DNA of 64,000 nt from Parasponia andersonii (taxonomy: Eukaryota > Streptophyta > Magnoliopsida > Rosales > Cannabaceae): positions 32,807 through 96,806 of the forward strand of contig JXTB01000036.1 in the NCBI GenBank assembly GCA_002914805.1, in the 5' to 3' direction. The position numbers were made by a program, and so were the translations under genes. This document shows, one piece after another, positions 48,073-60,700 of this stretch; the stretch's first letter is position 1; each line of letters opens with the position of its first letter. Under the pieces are notes generated by a model. The model ran no database searches. It saw nothing but the letters and a program-made list of their open reading frames with translations, and was not told the DNA's origin.

Positions 48073-48862
48073 TAAGCAGTGAAAGAGAATCCAGACTGAA
48101 GACTTAAATCCAGAAATAGCTCTGTTTTGGGTTCATAGCTGAAGATGAAGAAGAAGAGTAGTTCCATTTTTTTCAAGTTTAATGACAACAAAAATTGGGA
48201 TAGAAGAAAATAAATTTCAAAGGAAATACAAGTGAATTGTGGCAAAGGTAAAGTGTGAAATACATCGGTTGCAACCATTTTTATGTGGGCCAAGGGACCA
48301 TTTTCAGCCAATAACATTGCACCATTTAGTCTCTCATGACGAGAGAACTTTTTAGGCTCCTAAGTTAGACTTTTCTATTTTTTAGTACCAAAAAAAAAAA
48401 TCTTCTTTTTTGTGCCTTATATCTTTACTATTATTTCATGTTAAATTTACTCCATATAAACTTAATATATAAATAATATGAAATATCAATTTATAATGTG
48501 GGTACAAAAAACTTTTTAAATGATGTATTAATTTTATAAATCGGTAACTTCAGTAAATAAAATATGATTTATTAATTTATTAGTTTCTTTAACTTTGTTA
48601 AATAATAAAACATATTATTATTAGTTCAATACGTCAAAAAAAATTGTATATGGACTTTATAGGTGAAATTGATAAATAATGAGAAATTAGAATAAAGTTA
48701 TATAAAAAGTAGATAAAAAAATAATATACCAAAAATATTCTTTTTGGTGTTAAAAATAAAGTGATAAATTGAAGGTGAAATTACTGTTTGTTTGGTGTGA
48801 AAATTACTCCAAAATAAAGTAAAAATTATACCTAAATAGAGGGGTGGACTGGAGATGCCTGA
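48073..48862. mobile_element. Right part of the MITE-like element split by the Gypsy insertion
   Basis: AT-rich, no coding. The 3' end GGGGTGGACTGGAGATGCCT is the imperfect inverted repeat of GAGCTTCTCCAACCC at 41079. A 'GGTGTGAAAATTACTCC' type internal text near 48795-48815 resembles a short segment at 58060-58150, in intron 3 of the nucleoside hydrolase gene. Confidence 0.38.
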
Positions 48863-49407
48863 CACAAACGAAGCAAAAATATGTGTATTAGTTACGCTAG
48901 TATTTAAAAATATTAAGTACGTGTATTAGCTAGGCTAACGAATAGAGTATTTAAAAAATTATTTAGTATATGCTGGGTATAAGAACAATATTATATGTGT
49001 TAAGTCCTTTTTAATAAAGAAACTCAACTCCACTGCTTCCAATACACGTGGCGTGAAAATCAAGGTTAGAATAAAGGCATGATCCCCATTTGGGTAAACT
49101 TAAGGGCATGTGAAGAATATGTAGGTAGGAGTACTGTTCGAAGAGGGTAACTACAAGTCTTTGGCCAAATAAATAATAATGTCGACCGACCATTTGTTAT
49201 GAGAACGGGATACATAATTGGCATATTATATCGGTGAAACCAGTTGTGACATATTATTATATACAATATGCGGTACTGAATATGGAGACCAGAACTTGAT
49301 GACTTTGTTGGGCATTACGTGGGATATTTCTCTTCTCCAGTACACATTCTTTGGGCAATTTTTAAGGTCAAATGTCCTAACAATGGCAGATAAAATGAAA
49401 CCAAGTC
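48863..49407. other. Intergenic, no gene recognised
   Basis: Moderately AT-rich. Short open frames on both strands (for example at 49011-49266 and 49218-49430) overlap each other and show no domain. Confidence 0.5.
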
Positions 49408-49617
49408 CAGAAATATGGATGTTGCAATGAGAGTACTATAGTGTCTAATAATTCGTTTCGTTTTTGTCTTTGACTCTATTAATATAATGTTCTTTTCTTA
49501 ACCAACCACTTCAGAAATATGGATGTTGCAATGAGAGTACTATAGTGTCTAATAATTCGTTTCGTTTTTGTCTTTGAATCTATTAATATAATGTTCTTTT
49601 CTTAACCAACCACTTCA
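49408..49617. repeat. Tandem duplication, 2 x 105 bp
   Basis: Two nearly identical units (CAGAAATATGGATGTTGC at 49408 and 49513) differ by one base (GACTC against GAATC). The high identity implies a very recent duplication or an assembly duplication. Confidence 0.92.
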
Positions 49618-49744
49618 GATTTGTCCTTCTCTGAGGCAAACCCTTTAGCTTTTGAGTAATCCGTTTCATAGCAAGTTAGCTCCTCTTAATTAATCTAAAT
49701 GTGTTATTGCATACAAATGCCTATATATATATATATATATATAT

Positions 49745-49980
49745 AGTTGTCAATCCAATAGGTATTTTTTTTCTTTACCTATGAGTAGGTATTTATTTTT
49801 TAGCCGTTGGATCACCATCTAATGGTGATCCAATAACTATAATGAAGTGCATGAAAAGACGTGTATCATTAATGCTCTTTCTCTCTCTTATTTTTTACAA
49901 TAAAGAAATATGCATATTAAATTTTCATTGGCCAAATTGATATCTAGGTTAAAAAAATATATATCTACTGGATTGATGCC
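49745..49980. mobile_element. MITE set in TA repeats, with an internal perfect palindrome
   Basis: Terminal inverted repeats GTCAATCCAATAGGTATTTTTT (left) and CTACTGGATTGATGCC (right) are flanked by (TA)n at 49722-49744 and 49981-50001. A perfect 12-bp inverted repeat lies at 49807-49818 and 49822-49833 with a 3-base loop. Related copies are at 40873-41035, 57457-57678 and 60305-60462. There is no coding capacity. Insertion in TA microsatellites recalls the Micron-type elements of grasses; the relation is inference. Confidence 0.75.
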
Positions 49981-50024
49981 CTATATATATATATATATAT
50001 ATCAAAGAATATGGTTCATCCAAA

Positions 50025-50220
50025 GGGCTGTTTGTTCAATTATGGCCCTCATAATAGACTACTATATATAATTGAAGGTCATCATTAGACAAACATGTTC
50101 TATTCTAGTACTCATTATAGCCAAAGGACAGGGCTGTTTGTTCAATTATGGCCCTCATAGTAGACTACTATATATAATTGAAGGTCACCATTAGACAAAC
50201 ATATTATATTCTAGTTCTCG

Positions 50221-50230
<10 letters not shown>
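50025..50230. repeat. Tandem duplication, 2 x 106 bp
   Basis: GGGCTGTTTGTTCAATTATGG begins at 50025 and again at 50131; the units differ at a handful of bases (ATAATAG/ATAGTAG, ATCATT/ACCATT). It is followed by a long (TA)n run (50226-50258). Confidence 0.88.
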
Positions 50231-50260
<30 letters not shown>

Positions 50261-50405
50261 AGCTAATCTAGAGAGGACAGATGTAATCATCATGATAGTA
50301 TCGATTCTGGTCATAATTTAGTAACACATATTAAGTTTGTTTAATACCATATTGGTTAAACTTGATATGGGTTGGTTAAAATAAAGACGTAACTAAGGAT
50401 ATATA

Positions 50406-52180
50406 TGTTGGATTTAAAATGATTTTCGCAGCGGAAAATTAGTCCAGAAATATTCAAAAATTTTCTCAAAACAATTGATTATATGAGTGCATAGTATTAA
50501 TTCATAGCAATAGCAAATATGAACATATAAAGAGAATAGATCTAATACATCTTGTAATCTATCAGCGGATCCTAACTTTATTGTCTTCTCAACTACGATC
50601 TTCCAATCCAAGCGTCAATCACAATTGGATGAACGTGTGGGCGTTGCAAATTATTTCTTAAACTCACACTTTAAGCCCTTATAATTTTCTAAATACATGA
50701 AATTGCAAAGATTTATTCTATAGAAAATAGGAAGACACTCTTCTTTTTCTCTCTAGTTTATGGAGGCTCTGTAGAAAATAATACGTAGTCTCTTCTGTAT
50801 TTCTGCTAGGGTTCCTTTATATATATTTATATATATATATATGTTTATTTATTAAACTATTTAATAAATTATATATTAATTAAATCAATATATAAATAAC
50901 CTTAAAAAAATGTTAGTTTACTTTTTTTTTTATTTTATAAACGTAAAATTATATATANNNNNNNNNNNNNNNNNNNNNNNNNNNNNNNNNNNNAATTTCT
51001 ATTTATCTAATTATCTGATAATTAGATATTTTTAAATTCAAAATTTAAACAAATTAGGAAACTTATCTCTCCATAAATTTAAATTAATTAATTCAAAATT
51101 AATTAATTATTTAATTAATAACAATTATTAATTACATATAGATAACTATTTATCTAGACAAAGTGTGTAGTAACAGAAACAATGTAATATCCAGTACAGT
51201 GTTTGTAAGAGGTGGAATTGGGGACCTATAGACTTGTAATTCAAGCTCCAATAAATTATGACAATTAATTAAACTCTTTAATTAATTTGTCTAATTTATT
51301 AATTCCAGTATTACTCCACTAAAAATATGGAATTGCACTCTTGAAGTTACAGAATTAATTTACTCAGAAAACAGCGAGCAGTCTATCAATTTAATCATTA
51401 CATGTAGTTCAATCCTCCATAGACAATTCATAATTGGAGCTAGGTTATATTCCGTTTACCTCTCCAATTACATCTTTATCCTTGTATACCATTGATTCTC
51501 TAATGAACAATTAATTTATAAATCTATTATAAATTGAGTACTCAAACTGTTCAAGTCCTGAATCAATACACAAAGGAATCATCTTTCTAGCGAATGGACT
51601 CCATATCTGTAAGCTACATTCTCAGCTACTTATTTCATCATGCTCTCAATATACAAGTATTTCGATCTGTTTAAAAACAAACCTTTAACAAGTATGTCAA
51701 AGAATATAGTGTTATAAATAGAAGTCTATAATTACTCAGGATTAAGATTGATATACATATTATCATCTAGTGACATTATTTGAACTCTCACCGGTTAACG
51801 GAATTTATGTGAGATTTAAATCATGTCTGGTCCAGTTCTATATAATCAAATTATATAAAGTACCTCCATTGTGATATCAACACATCAATAGTCCGGATAA
51901 GACTATTACATTCTCAATGTTAATGGACCGTACTAATAATATAAAATTAAAGATCTCATACTTTAATTAATTATTACGGACTATATTTAATTTATTATCC
52001 ATAAATTTAATCCTCATGTATATAACACTTATATGTTAAATTTATGGTCACATAAATAAAGCAAAGATTTTCTGATATTTAATGACATACCAATTATGCA
52101 CAAATTCAAATAGAAAAATGTCATTTTATTAATTCAACAAATATCCAAAATATACGTGCTTTTAGATATAAACCCTAACA
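50406..52180 (-). mobile_element. Copia-type solo LTR, about 1.78 kb
   Basis: The ends are TGTTGGATTTAAAATG and AACCCTAACA, flanked by ATATA on both sides (50401-50405 and 52181-52185; weak evidence because the site is TA-rich). Orientation follows from AAAATCATTTTAAATCCAACA preceded by a CCGCTGCG phrase on the minus strand, wording common at the 3' end of plant Copia LTRs. Its middle (GGACCTATAGACTTGTAATTC, then AGCTCCAATAA) parallels the layout of the LTR at 16215-18018. A 36-base gap (N) lies at 50958-50993. No internal region is present. Confidence 0.78.
50958..50993. other. Assembly gap (36 N)
   Basis: A run of N inside the Copia-type solo LTR, next to low-complexity AT-rich sequence. 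Confidence 0.99.
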
Positions 52181-52865
52181 ATATATATATAAGTTAATGG
52201 TTATTACAAGCTTGTATTCTTGGCAAAGGACTAATAATAATCGATTCAAATAAACTAACAAGGGTCCTAGCTACCTACCAGCTACTGTCGCACCTTTAGA
52301 TGTAAGAGAACGAGCACGTACTATACATTTTTCAAAAGAGTACGTGCGTAATACTAAAAATAGGTCAAGGATTCAAGATCAAGCCAATGATCCTTGAATA
52401 TATCTAGCCGATATCTATTATTTTATGGTGTTAATCTTAAAAGAACAGTACATGAACTCGTGAAAAGGCAGATAGGGAAATCAGTCGATTGAGACAGAAA
52501 TTCTGAAGTGGTTAAGGACTAAAAAAACAAGAGTTCTTAGGAGTACCCCAAGAGAAACAAAATATTCTAATAAAATCAAGAAGAGGGAATAAGATATTAT
52601 ACAAAAATTCTGTCCAGAGTCTTTGCTTAGAGTTTCCAGCTTGGCAGATTTCATCACCACAAAATCTGTTCATATTTTAATCCGTTCATATATGAGTTTA
52701 TTACTTTGTATGACTTATAGTTTGCGTCTGATGATATGCATGCGCCGTCATGGTGCCTTAGTCTTATCAAGTTATTATATGTTATACGTATAAACCACTG
52801 GTTTATTAATGTCATGATCAAAAAGACAAGAAAATAATTGGAACCATCAAACTTGCCGAGTCGGC
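52181..52865. other. 3' flank of the nucleoside hydrolase gene
   Basis: Probable 3' UTR and terminator region of the minus-strand gene (its stop is at 52866-52868). Open frames here show no domain. Confidence 0.5.
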
Positions 52866-55800
52866 TTAATTGTCTGGGGTACTCCATATTCTCTTCTGCT
52901 CATTAAAACTTGCTATAACAGCAGATTGTTTGGGATCACCTAATAGATTAGCAAAATTGTCATAATATGCCACTTCATTTACACTTCCCAGCACCTTCAC
53001 TTTTTTTCCTTGATTTTCATCAATAATAATCTCTCCAACTTTTGATATATCTCCCTCTACCAAGACCTTGAGAGACTTGAATTCGAACGTTTGTTTTAGT
53101 TGAGAGTGATTTCCTGCTGCCAATACCACTGCACCAAGGATTTCTCCCAAAAATAAATCCTGTTTAAGGACACAAAAATTGAGATCGAGCTAAGTTATTT
53201 CGGCGTAACAGAATTGAGACAATTTCAAATACTACCCTCGAATCAGGGAGAAATGAGAAAAGAAAAAAAAAAAAGAATTGCTTTAGATCAACCATACCAC
53301 ATGAAGATATCTCTTATCCTTCTCTTGAAGCTGACCTAGTGTCAGAAGCAGACGCCGGGCAAATAGAGCTTCAGGGGTCCTATTCACCACCTTCAACCTA
53401 TTGAGAACCTTGTGGAAAGAACGGACTTGCTTTTGCGCGCTCAATGGGATCAATGTAATGTTCAGTTTTGAATCTAATACTGTTTTTGCAGCTATAGGGT
53501 CAAGAAACATGTTGAATTCTGCGTACTCATTTGAAGGAACAGTGAAGAGATTTCCTTTCTCATTGCCATGGCTAATTAGTCCCCCAACAATATATATCTC
53601 CTGCATATAAGTAAATGTACTATAACAATGAAAACACAAATCAAACCAAAACAGTGTAACACCGTTTTCCTACTTCAAAGTCGTTTTGCTTTAAGATTTT
53701 AGTCTATACAATCTTAGAAACATTAGACAAGTGATTTTTAAAATACTAGGAAACAAAACCTGACCCTACAGTGGACTGACTAGTCATGAGTCAATACCAA
53801 ATTTTGCTGTTAATATGATTTTACTAGCTTCTTGAAACATAAAGGTGATATATACTAACCTCGATCAGTGACCTCGTCCTCTCAGAAGCAATAATTTGTG
53901 CTAAATTTGTCAAAGGACCATTGGTTAAGATAGTAACTTTGGCTCCAGGACTTAGTGATTCAACAGTGGTGTTCCAAACATCCAAGGCAGTTGGTTGTCT
54001 AAGTTCAGGGTGACCAGTATTATTTACAAAGGTTCCTGCTGTATATCTGATAATGAATAGGTATAGAACTCCGACATTTTAGTATTAAAATAAATTTTAT
54101 AATAATACTTACTTTGAACAATGAATAGATATATCTGGACAATCAGAGTTGTCTATCATAATGAGACGTGACGTAACGTGACAAATACATATACAAATAC
54201 ATAAAATCCTATTGATAATATAAATAACGTGTTTCTGTAATCAGAATTGTCCATCACACGAGGACACGGATACATGATGTGACAGAGCACACGTGCAAAA
54301 TCCTATTGATAACATAGGCAGAACAATAAAAGTGAAAACCAATTAATTCACATCTACCTTCTAGGACTCCGAGGTAAGTGACGAGAAAGGCCATATAGAG
54401 TGTCTGAATCCAAGAAGCCACCACTGCCATGAGGGACTGATTTGATGTACTTGCAATCTCCAATTGCGGGGAATTTGGGCTGTGATTGGCCGATTGCAAA
54501 TACATCTCCAAGACCAACTAGAATATCATCACGACCCATCATATGAAGTATGTCGTATACGATGTCTATTGTCGCTGCTGTTGCCCACCCATTTGCACTG
54601 ATCAGTATTCCCTGTCATACAATGTTTAAAGATACACCAAAGTCAGCAGGTGATTTTTTTTCTTCTTCCCTTTCTACTACTCAGTCATAGAGAAACAAAA
54701 AAATCCAATTTTATAATCCAAAAGGGGAGTTTCTCGAGTTCAAATGCTGTAGTAAATGTGTAACGAAAATTATTAGCATTAGTGTTTTCAATATTTGAAT
54801 CCTAAAGAAACCAATAAAACTGAAAAAAACGAAAATAATTGAATAAAAACGACGACATGCTTAAACGACAATTTTACATAAACGACAAGTTTTATGAAAC
54901 GAAGAAAACGACAATAACGCACAACAATAAAATGATTATGCCTCGCCATAAACGACAATATTCTGAAAAGCGACAATGTTATGTGAAACTGACAATAACA
55001 TGCTAAAACGACGTAACGAGAGAAAACAATTTAAAAATGACGGTAACAATTAATTAAAACGACAAAAGCCTTAAAAAAAAAAACAAAAAGAGACATATCT
55101 TGAGCAACAAGGAAATTAGAAAACGACAATTTATATAAGAAGGACAAATACAAAGAATTTACAGAAATATTTCAAACGACAGTATCTTAAAAAGCGACAA
55201 CCTATAAAAACGACAATATCCTAAACGATGACCCGTCTAGCGGAATCAGTTCACTTAGATGGACCGTGAACCCGTGATGATGTCAAAGTTGAAGCTTTTC
55301 TGAAAGCGTTGAACCCTCAATTCATTTTAATGGTATAATTCCAACCACAAACCAAATGCATTTTCATTCTTGATTGACCACATATTAACAAAGAAGAAGC
55401 TGAAAAAAAAAATAGAAATAAAAATAAAAAGGAGGAGTGTAAAAACTTTTACCTTGAGATCGATGAGTTCTTGAGGTGATTTCAGAAGATAGAAGAGAGC
55501 AAGGAAGTCCCCAGCGCTCATATCCATGTCAAAAACAACTACTTTTCCTTTGACTCGTGTTCCAAAATCAAGTTTGTAAAGTTTTTCTTCATAGTAGGGG
55601 AACTGGCTCCTAATATTAAACCTCCCACTTTGCTCAGCTCGATTCATAACCTGCCATTTTTGTCAATAGTAATGAGCCTTTGGAATCTTAAAACAAAACT
55701 CCCCTGTATTGTTGACATAAGTCAATAAATTTTCAAATTGTGACAAGTGAACTTGGACCAACTTACATCCAAGAAACTCTTGTAGAATTCTTTGCCAAGT

Positions 55801-57674
55801 AAGCTGGTCTTATCACGATTTGGTTTAGCTATTGTTGCTATAAGAACTTGCACTGCTTCCTTACCACTTACTTTCTTTGTGTAACCATCCTGTTTAGCAT
55901 GAAAGATATTCTCTTCAGTTAAACACACCCTTTTCAGCTTAAGTTAGTGTCTGTCTTAATTCACATTTTGGAGACCTTAATTGTGCCTCTTTTTCCATAG
56001 ATTTTCTACCAAAATTTCCCGGAAAATGTTTGTTTTAGAACATGAGACAGTTAGTAGGACATTTACATACCTGACACTTCCCTTTCTGTCCCTCAACAAG
56101 GCAATAGGGGTCTTCCATTCCCAGCTGAACATGACCACTATGTACTCCATTCTTGTCTACACCAAACTTTGGACTATAACCTTCTTCCAAGAGAGGATTT
56201 GACCCATCTGAAATCCCATAAGGTTCATTGGAAGTGACCACTGTAATGTTCACGTACTCCATATCGGCGAATTCGTTCTCTCCAACACCATTAGTCTGTG
56301 AATTACGCATTTGAGATAGTGCTACCCCAACCATGAAAGAATCCCACATGCAATATTTCTGCAAAGTTCCTTTGATGATGATAGTATCACTTACATAATA
56401 TGTTCTGATATTGCTATAGTCAAAATGATAAGAGTATACACTATTGATAGAGAAAGTTGATAGTTATTACCTCAAAAAAATCATCTTTAGACATTGTATC
56501 ATGAACCATTTTCAAGGACTCAAAGCTATATTGTGCCTCATATGTATCATGTTCCTTTTCAAATGCCGAGAAAAAGTTCTCATCTGTAGGGATTGTTTTC
56601 GTTGCATCCAGGGGAACGAGTGTGATTGGAATACCGGAATGCAAAACCTGTATTGACGATACCGGGGAAAAAAAAAAAAAAAAGAAGAAGAAGAAGATGA
56701 GTTACTATAGAGCATATGAGCGATGCATCACACACCAATTCGTCTAGTTTAGTCTCAAATATCAAATAAGGCGACAATTGACTTGATAAAAGAAAATTGG
56801 TCGAATAAGAAATAGTTTATGTTCCACAAATTATTATCATTTCATTTGGTATCGAGCAAACTAAGTACTGCGATATTATACATTGCATAGAAAGACAAGA
56901 TGGAGATTATAGATGGCCATTAACTAAAATTAATTTCCTCTGGAGCAATAAAACCTGATAGTAACTAAACAAAATGATGTACACATATCTATGTGTATGC
57001 ATAGCCATATAAATCAAGTACTACCGTGTATGCAGCAAAGGGGTCCACAAACATATTGAATTCTGCGTATGGATTGCTATCTTGAGGAAACAAATTGCCA
57101 ATTTCACCGCAGGGCCCTGTGTCATTCTTGCTGCTACTGCAGCTTGTTCCAATAGAGCCACCCATGGCATAGATATGCTCCACATTTCTCTTCAAGTGAG
57201 GATTAGTCATTAGGAAAAGGGCCAAGTTTGTATGGGCCCCCATAAGAAAAACAGTAATAGGCCCAGCAGAAATGGCATCTATCATCACTTGTTGGGCTGT
57301 AGGTTGCTCAAGAGGTATGTATCTCCTGTCACCCTATTTGACATTTCTCTATTGAGTTTTTTTTTTACAATAATTAAAGAGAACAAATACATTATCCACA
57401 AGATGATATTAGAACTGTGATTATACATATAGTAATATATGTACGTGTATACATATGAGTACCAATTCCATAGGTATTTTTTTATTTATAAGTATTGTTT
57501 TACTAATTAAAATTGGTCGCATATGTCTTTACATAAGAAAAGGTGGAGAGGAATAAATATTAAATAATGTATATTTTTTTTCAACTAATCAAATTATAGT
57601 AGTCGTTAAATCATGATCCAACGGCTAAAAAAAATACTTATCGATAAGTAAAAAAAATACTCATTATATTAGGA

Positions 57675-57706
<32 letters not shown>

Positions 57707-60700
57707 GGTGCTTAATAGTTGAGTATGTAAAATGTTAATAACATAAGAGGTAAAATGTTAATTTTACTAATTGTTTTGAAGTCTTTAACTAGTCAAAGGT
57801 AATAAATAATATGATAATTCAAATAAAAGGTATTTATTTTGAATTTTTAATAATATAAGGGGTTTTTCATATTTTTTTAAAACATAGGATATTTTAGTGA
57901 TAATAAATAAAAAGTATTTATTTTGAATTTAAAAAAACACAAGATTTTTTTCACATTTGTTTTCAAAACTTAAGGCATTTTAGTGATAAATTTTCTTTAA
58001 ATATTCGCTAGATTTAGTAGTGTTGCAGTGTCGGCTTAAGGGTAGGCAGCCACCTAAGGGCATCTCTAATCTTTAAACTAAAATTGTGTAACTTTTACTC
58101 CATTTTAATGTAACATTACATCAAATAGTAACTTCATATACTCCAATCCATTACACCATTTCTAACATAAAAAAAAAATATTCACTGTATATTCTTTTTT
58201 GTCTAATTTTTTTTTAATTTCCTACTATTTATCTATTTCACCAATAATGCCCGCATACAAATTTTTTTCATGCATTGATCCAATAATATATTTTATCTAT
58301 TCTCTAGAGAGGCAGGCACCGCAGGGCTCTACCCTACCGGGGTATGCTTGGCTCACAACAAGAGGGGCAACGTGCATGGTGGGAAAAATCGGCCCCGTAG
58401 TAAACCCAACCCCATTTATGGTATATACTATCTTTTTTTTAACAACATAATTTTTTTTCGTAACAAACATTAAGAAAAATTCAATATTTCATGTTTTTTA
58501 GGTTGAAATCCTAATATTGTGTTTATGACAGTTTTGATAATATTCGATGAAATTTCAATGAATTTTCGATACAATTTTGATGATATTTCGATGAAAATGG
58601 TATTTTCAGGAACATTTTAATAAAGTGGCATTTTGACAATTTTCAATGTAATTTGGATGAAAGTGGTATTTTTGATAATATTTTGTCAAAAATACAACTT
58701 CATCAAAATTATATCAAAATTTTGTCGAATATTATCAAAAAACCACTTTCGTTAAAATTCTATCGAAAATGTATCAAAATTACATCGAAAATTGTCAAAA
58801 ATACCACTTTATTAAAATATTCTTAAAAATACTATTTTTATCGAAATTTCAACGAAAATGTATTGAAATTACATCAAAATTGTATTAAAATTTATCAAAA
58901 ATGTCACTTTTATCGAAATTTTTACTGAGAATACAATTTTCATCAAAAATTATCGCAATTGTTCTGTTAAAACTCACAAAAATTAAACTCAAAATGATAA
59001 TTCAACACATAAATGATCTTATAACATCTCAAAATTTGACAATATATTATTTTAAACTTTAATTGAAGAAGAATAAAAATAGAAGATAGGGAAATAGTGA
59101 GTTTAATGGCAATGTGAGAGATGAGAGCGAGATTTTCTTAACAAATACTTTTTCTTCCTTCTTTCAGTTATTTTTTTTCATATTATCTTACAATTTTAGA
59201 TCATCATACGACTGTTAATTTGAAAAATCGAGATACAGAGAATCGAAGAGATATAGAGGAGAAAAAATTTCGGTTTGGTTAAAAAAATAAGAGGCATATA
59301 ATTTATTAATGGTAAATATGACTTTTCATGTGATATATACATATTTTATAAAGTTTTATTGAGAAGGACATATAAACCAAAATATGCTTATTATGATACA
59401 TATTTAACCTAATTTCTCATCATGAAAGGCGGGACGGGTTTCCGAAAGACCTGTCCTAACCCATTTACACCCATAATTGGAGTTAATTGCATGTGTAATA
59501 GAGAAAGATATGTATTGTTCATGCACATATGTATTCATTCATAATTGGAACCTGAGGAAGAAAAGCTTTGCGTAAACCATAGCATGAATTAATATCTAGA
59601 CGACCATTACGTCCCACTGGTATTGATTGTCTGTATCTGCACCCTCCAGCTGTTAATGTGCCCTGCGGTTATCAAGTTCCAATAAGCGACAACGTTTCAA
59701 TAATCTACAAAAATTGAATCCACCGTTGAAATCAATTTTTTTTAGGGAAATTTGTGGCAACAACTTAAAACCTCAAGATTATTAGTCATACATATATACT
59801 AGACTTGAGACGGAAAAAAAAAAAAAAAAACACTTTTCTAACGAATTACCAACAAGCATTTTTTTTCTTTTTTTTCTCATACATAATCAACGAGCATATT
59901 AAGCAAAGTTATTGCCAATCATCATACACGAATATTGGACCAAATTAACAAAACTATCATAATAAAAATATACAGATTTACATATTAATTCCCAAAATTA
60001 TGATTGTTTCCCTTGAAAAAAAATTCAAGAATATGACATGGATCTTGCTATGAACGCTAAATTATTATACTAAATTTTTAATATCATGTTGCACGTGAGT
60101 ATCATCATTTTAAACAATTAATGTATTAGAAATTGCATACATAAAATAATTAATGTATTAGAAATTGCATACATAAAATTAATATCACTGTTGAAATGAT
60201 GAATAGGGAAAATTTATATGCATAGTGAAAATTCATATAACAGATATTAAAAATTTAGTATAATAGTTAGAATTCCAACATACATGTTATATATATATAT
60301 ATATGGTTGCTAATCCAAGAGGTATAATAAAGTATATGAAAAGACTCTTTCTTTCTCTTTACTTTTTAAGATAAAAAAATGTGCATGCTAAATTTTTATT
60401 GGACAAATTAATACCTATGCATAGATATAAAAAAAAAATACCTACCTACTGGATTGGTGCCCATATATATATATAAAAGAGAGGAGCTACTATGTCCATT
60501 TTGCCTAATTTGTACTATTGTCACGGCCTAGTAAACTATGTTACTATATTTGTGAGTTTATATTTCTTCTTTTAAGTCAAATATTATTGAGTGAAGAGAG
60601 AATAGGAGAGAAGAAAATGAATACATAATTGGCTTCAAAATTCAATATAAGAGCGAAACCTGGTCAATCAGGGGTAGATATCCTCCAACATTAGGAAAGA

